Translations under genes and position numbers: made by a program
Notes under the pieces: generated by a model
What the model was told of the DNA's origin: nothing
Database searches by the model: none
Seen by the model: the letters and a program-made list of their open reading frames with translations, nothing else
In this document: positions 61,192-64,000 of the stretch, piece by piece
Numbering within the stretch: position 1 is the stretch's first letter
Layout of the letters: every line of letters starts with the position of its first letter
NCBI RefSeq assembly: GCF_002727185.1
Contig: NZ_NIZW01000017.1
Location: 121,498-185,497 of the forward strand
DNA from: Rhodopirellula bahusiensis
GTDB lineage: Bacteria; Planctomycetota; Planctomycetia; Pirellulales; Pirellulaceae
Reading direction: 5' to 3'
Length of the DNA stretch: 64,000 nt

Positions 61192-61656
61192 ATGCCGAAA
61201 CACACCATTTCCATGTTTTCCGGATTGCTTGTTTTTGCAACCGTTCTTTGCTCGCCCACCGCTTACGCTGACGAGCCAACTACTGAGATCGATCCTCATC
61301 CAAGTGAGGGAGTCATTCGCTTCGAGTTTTCGGGATCGTACAACGTGGTCATCGACGGTGCGACCGTAGCGACGGGGCAGGGCACGACAACGGTCGAACT
61401 GAGCCAATCATTTGTGTACCAATTGTTTCATGATTTTCAGAAAACGCTTCAGGACTCGAACATTGTTGGGGACGACGTAGCCAATGGGATCTCGTCACTC
61501 CCGTCCACCATTCGTTCGGCGAACGAGACACTCAAATTGTTGTCGGATCCCGAAACGCAAGAAGCGCTCAGGCAGGTCGAGTCCATGCTTCGTTTGCTCC
61601 CAAAAACGACTGCCTCAAAGGAAGTGTCGACCGACTCTGATTCTGACCAAAATTGA
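61192..61656 (+). CDS. Small secreted protein of unknown function (putative cassette gene 4)
   Basis: About 154 residues from the ATG at 61192. A signal peptide is visible (HTISMFSGLLVFATVLCSPTAYA). The mature part has a beta segment (GVIRFEFSGSYNVVIDGATVATGQGTTTVEL) and a helical tail (YQLFHDFQKTLQDSNIVG; SANETLKLLSDPETQEALRQVESMLRLLP). Not recognised. It starts about 60 bases after the GTT of site C. A hairpin, but not a canonical attC, follows its stop. Confidence 0.55.
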   Translation: MPKHTISMFSGLLVFATVLCSPTAYADEPTTEIDPHPSEGVIRFEFSGSYNVVIDGATVATGQGTTTVELSQSFVYQLFHDFQKTLQDSNIVGDDVANGISSLPSTIRSANETLKLLSDPETQEALRQVESMLRLLPKTTASKEVSTDSDSDQN

Positions 61657-61666
61657 TCTGCCCGAG

Positions 61667-61729
61667 ATCGAAGGGGACGGGGCCATTGCGATTTCTATTG
61701 GCTCACTTTTGCCCCGCTCCCTTTTGATT
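61667..61729 (+). other. Long imperfect hairpin, possibly a decayed attC or terminator
   Basis: GATCGAAGGGGACGGGGC ending at 61683 pairs with GCCCCGCTCCCTTTTGATT (61711-61729) with few mismatches and leaves a loop of about 27 bases. The size and the mismatched stem resemble the attC-like sites to the left, but no AAC/GTT ends are present, so recombination activity is doubtful. Confidence 0.4.
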
Positions 61730-61753
61730 GCTCCACGTCATTTCCGATCGCCG

Positions 61754-62053
61754 ATGAACATCCAAACGAATGATCGACGCAAACTCATTCTCATTGCCGC
61801 TGCCAGCTTCGCTTGCGGTTTTATGGCGTGTGGTTTGTTCTGGAAGGGTATTCCTCTGGCCGACCGTCACACCTTTCACGAGGTGACCGTTCAGTACACG
61901 ATCGACGATGGTCTCGGTGGCGTGTCGACGTTCAGTGACCTGGAGGTTGAGTCGGCTGTCCTCGGCTCGGACTATCTCACCATCGCGCACGTTGACGGGC
62001 AAGTCGAAGTCATCCCCATCGAGCGAGTCGTCCGCTTCAGCTGCAAGCCCTGA
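61754..62053 (+). CDS. Small membrane-anchored protein of unknown function (putative cassette gene 5)
   Basis: 99 residues from the ATG at 61754, in a frame that is open upstream but not coding-like there. One TM (LILIAAASFACGFMACGLFW) is followed by a beta-rich domain (FHEVTVQYTIDDGLGGVSTFSDLEVESAVLGSDYLTIAHVDGQVEVIPIERVV). No family recognised. Same orientation as its neighbours. Confidence 0.5.
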   Translation: MNIQTNDRRKLILIAAASFACGFMACGLFWKGIPLADRHTFHEVTVQYTIDDGLGGVSTFSDLEVESAVLGSDYLTIAHVDGQVEVIPIERVVRFSCKP

Positions 62054-62298
62054 CCGGGCCGAGATAGAGCTGGTTGCTCCAATTCGGCTGAATGCGAGGT
62101 CGAGAATCATGAAAATTACGGGCGTGACCAAACGTGTCGGGGAACAATGCACTAATGAACAGCCCAGATACACATCCTGCCCGCTTGTTCCGCTTCTGAC
62201 TAAAGTAGCTTTTGACTCGGACGAGCTAAGGCAGATAGCCAACTCTGTCCGATCGTGAATGCAGACCAACATGGCTACGCGAGCGAGAAACCGGAGCA
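62054..62298. other. Gap with a 49-codon frame and a weak attC-like element
   Basis: A short frame from ATG 62110 to a stop at 62258 (MKITGVTKRVGEQ ... QIANSVRS) has no clear ribosome site and is probably not a gene. Within it, AACGTGTCGGGGA (from about 62131) and TGCCCGCTTGTTCCGC (to about 62194) can pair at their ends (AAC/GTT, GGG/CCC). The GTTCCGC end is identical to that of site C. This could be a short, worn attC of about 60 bases that marks the left edge of the next cassette. Confidence 0.3.
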
Positions 62299-62868
62299 GT
62301 GAACGACAAGAAAGACTACCCGGCACTTTTCAAGCCTGGATTGCATAGAAAGACGCTCAGTCAATTGCGCCACATCACGGTCGACAAGTTTCCTGAATCT
62401 CACCGGCGGCGTTCCATATTCGCGGCTGTTTGCGAGATTCACCGAACGCTAACCCATCACGGGATACCGTGTCGAATGTTTATTGACGGCTCATTTTCGA
62501 CCGAAAAGCAAGAGCCTGGGGATGCGGACATCGTCTGTGAATTTCGCAACGATGACATCACGACGTTGCCACTCAATGCACGCCAAGTTTTGCAGTGGGC
62601 GTGTGCAGGTGAGCATCATTTGGATGACCGGTGTCACCTATTCGGATATGTGACGTACCCGAAGTCACATGCCCTTCATCAGCTCAGCAGGGGCTACCAA
62701 GACTACTGGATGGATTTCTTTAGCCATGGTCGTGACAGATCCCCCAAAGGACTTCCATTCATCGAAGTCAGCAACCGCTCGACAATACAATCTCGAGGAA
62801 CTGGTGCAGCGTTGACATCGCATCCTAGGCTAGTTTCGACGTTTCCGCGATCATGGAGAGCAACATGA
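62299..62868 (+). CDS. Pol-beta-type nucleotidyltransferase-like protein
   Basis: 189 residues from a GTG. The motif FIDGSFSTEKQEPGDADIVCEF fits the nucleotidyltransferase signature (G-S, nine residues, D-x-D), and a further acidic residue in YWMDFF may complete the metal site. The preceding region (KFPESHRRRSIFAAVCEIHRTLTHHGIPC) resembles the DUF6932-type group of small NTases. Such enzymes transfer nucleotides to protein or tRNA and appear in toxin-antitoxin and defence systems (MNT, AbiEii and MenT types). The stop overlaps the start of the next gene (ATGA), so the two are made together. Confidence 0.65.
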   Translation: MNDKKDYPALFKPGLHRKTLSQLRHITVDKFPESHRRRSIFAAVCEIHRTLTHHGIPCRMFIDGSFSTEKQEPGDADIVCEFRNDDITTLPLNARQVLQWACAGEHHLDDRCHLFGYVTYPKSHALHQLSRGYQDYWMDFFSHGRDRSPKGLPFIEVSNRSTIQSRGTGAALTSHPRLVSTFPRSWRAT

Positions 62869-63812
62869 ATGCAATCGACTCATGCAAACGCTCGCTAGCT
62901 AACGTCGACGCGAGGATTTCGGATGTTCGTCAAGCCATCAACAAGAATCCTGAAGAAGCCTGGAAGTTAGAACTCTCGCTTTCTTCGTTGCAAAGCCAAA
63001 GGAAACTACTTGAGAAAGAAATCGATGAACTGAGCTTACAGGCTGGACGGGAAGTGTGTTCCTATCGGATTGTCGACACGGATGCATTGCCAATTGCCAG
63101 TTTGGGAGAGTCGCTCGTTTCGTTTCAAGAAGTTTTCACAACGATCTACTCGGCAGCGAAGCAAGACAGTGAAAAACGCACACGGGTTCCTCACGCTCAT
63201 GTCGCGGAATCGAAGCTTCTTTTCAATTACTCTTTCGCTGGATCGGTCGGGATTGCCATGGCGTCGCCGTCGGACCCACAGTTTTTTGAAAGTGATCTGC
63301 GACACGCCGTGGATATATTGTTTGAGCTGGCATCTGGCGACGATGAGCAAGTTCATGCACACGCAGAGAAATTGGGAAAGGTATCAATTCGAAAGCTCTA
63401 TAATTGGGCCAAGGTCCACGTCGACATCAATTCAGGTATTGAAATTATCTGGAGAACTGGCGCCGACTCCTTCATTCAATCACTCATCTCCAAAGAGGCA
63501 TTTCGCGATTTAGAACTGCGATTGTTTAAGGTGACGGACATCATCGAAGATCGGCGAATGCTCTCTGGTGAACTCGTTGGCGCCGACGTTAAAAATAACA
63601 CGTTTCACTTTGTGGCGGACGATGGCTTGGAAATCCGTGGCAAATACAGCAAAGCCAATAGCGAAGACCAACACATCGAATTGCCGATGAATTGCATTGT
63701 CGAAGTTTTGAAACACACGGAATTGCGATACACAACTGACGATGAGGTGATTCGTTACGAGTTGCTGCGGATCATGCTCGCCGACAGAAAAACAGGCGAT
63801 GAAACGCAGTAA
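62865..63812 (+). CDS. Coiled-coil protein of unknown family, partner of the NTase
   Basis: 315 residues from the ATG at 62865, with GGAGAG eight bases upstream; an ATG at 62853 is possible. Residues 1-60 are a charged helical hairpin (DARISDVRQAINKNPEEAWKLELSLSSLQSQRKLLEKEIDEL). A globular domain follows (LFNYSFAGSVGIAMASPSDPQFFESDLRHAVDILFELASG; YNWAKVHVDINSGIEIIWR). The C-terminal quarter is a beta-rich module (RRMLSGELVGADVKNNTFHFVADDGLEIRGKY). I do not recognise the family. Base composition looks more A/T-rich than the core genes, fitting recent acquisition. Confidence 0.6.
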   Translation: MNAIDSCKRSLANVDARISDVRQAINKNPEEAWKLELSLSSLQSQRKLLEKEIDELSLQAGREVCSYRIVDTDALPIASLGESLVSFQEVFTTIYSAAKQDSEKRTRVPHAHVAESKLLFNYSFAGSVGIAMASPSDPQFFESDLRHAVDILFELASGDDEQVHAHAEKLGKVSIRKLYNWAKVHVDINSGIEIIWRTGADSFIQSLISKEAFRDLELRLFKVTDIIEDRRMLSGELVGADVKNNTFHFVADDGLEIRGKYSKANSEDQHIELPMNCIVEVLKHTELRYTTDDEVIRYELLRIMLADRKTGDETQ

Positions 63813-63824
63813 CGGCTCACTGCC
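63810..63824 (+). other. Possible attC left arm cut by an insertion sequence
   Basis: The TAA stop of the coiled-coil gene continues as TAACGGCTCACTGCC, the same stop-codon-plus-C arrangement that opens attC-like sites A and B. It runs for about 15 bases before the insertion sequence begins. No right arm is visible in the window. Confidence 0.3.
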
Positions 63825-64000
63825 TGTGGAATGCTCCCCAAAACCTGATCCAGGGGTTATGAAAGTCTAGAGCCAATTCCGGCCGAGGATTTTCCATGAG
63901 CAAGAAACGACGACGACATTCACCTGAACAGATCATCAAGAAGCTACGTGATGCGGATGCCATGCTGGCGGCCGACAAGAGCGTTGGCGAAGTCCTGCAA
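63825..64000 (+). mobile_element. IS3-family insertion sequence, left end (cut by window edge)
   Basis: The element probably begins at TGTGGAATGCTCCCCAAAAC or two bases later (5'-TG, as usual for IS3-type ends), with an untranslated lead of about 70 bases before the first transposase gene. Only the left 176 bases are visible, so the inverted repeat partner and target duplication cannot be checked. Confidence 0.7.
63896..64000 (+). CDS. IS3-family transposase OrfA (partial)
   Basis: The first 35 residues are visible. They begin MSKKRRRHSPEQIIKKLRDA and continue DAMLAADKSVGEVLQ, the helix-turn-helix opening of IS3-group OrfA proteins that bind the element ends. OrfB with the DDE catalytic core should follow outside the window, normally reached by a programmed frameshift. 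Confidence 0.85.
   Translation, partial: MSKKRRRHSPEQIIKKLRDADAMLAADKSVGEVLQ

Noticed and set aside
61667..61729. A fourth canonical attC site
   Set aside because: Stem and loop sizes fit, but the AAC/GTT ends are missing; kept only as an unclassified hairpin.
62110..62258. 49-codon frame as a small gene
   Set aside because: No ribosome-binding site and no protein-like pattern. Part of it overlaps a possible attC remnant, so it was described only as part of the gap.

Overview
The window comes from a marine planctomycete, most likely a Rhodopirellula-type member of the Pirellulaceae. The evidence is the protein family set: paired DUF1592/DUF1552 genes, a DUF1559 pilin-like protein, DUF1573, DUF1571 and SHD1 (SLA1 homology) domains, an 'MNPYEP' N-terminus, a serine/threonine kinase with a C-terminal membrane domain, and many secreted proteins of unknown role. 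GC content is moderate (judged by eye) and genes lie close together on both strands. I saw no rRNA, tRNA or CRISPR array. All calls come from reading the sequence; no database search was run.

Layout. 1-7.2 kb: the end of an unidentified gene, a ceramidase-like secreted enzyme with a membrane-protein partner, a TlpA-type thioredoxin and a large secreted SHD1/tudor-like protein. 7.5-12.7 kb: a DUF1592 + DUF1552 pair and a purple-acid-phosphatase-like phosphoesterase. 12.7-21.8 kb, all minus strand: a membrane protein, rhomboid protease and GGQ release-factor-like protein, then a tightly overlapping three-gene set (GAF/HlyD protein, periplasmic adaptor, M50 protease-HlyD fusion) that looks like a dedicated export or maturation system, and a secreted peptidase-like protein. 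22.0-35.1 kb: flagellar genes in two blocks, flgD-flgE and fliG-fliH-fliI-fliJ-motE-like-fliK, separated by a VanZ-like gene, a DAHP synthase gene and, on the opposite strand, a sensorless histidine kinase coupled to a STAS protein. 35.3-58.9 kb: housekeeping and planctomycete-specific genes (DUF1573, kinase, DUF1559, LamG-phosphoesterase, EamA transporter, esterase, ribBA with a LigD-phosphoesterase-like gene, DUF4129 membrane protein, channel-like protein, DUF1571).

58.9-64.0 kb is the accessory end. It starts with a run of short palindromes and then holds small, co-oriented genes of unknown function. After three of them lies an imperfect inverted repeat that starts with AAC at or beside the stop codon and ends in GTT, with a bulged base and a long loop. 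Two of these share loop sequence. This is the architecture of integron attC sites, so I read the stretch as part of an integron cassette array whose integrase is outside the window. Its distal part carries a two-gene unit: a Pol-beta-type nucleotidyltransferase overlapping a coiled-coil protein of unknown family. This is the best candidate for an undescribed system. An IS3-type element begins 12 bases after the second gene, perhaps interrupting another attC.
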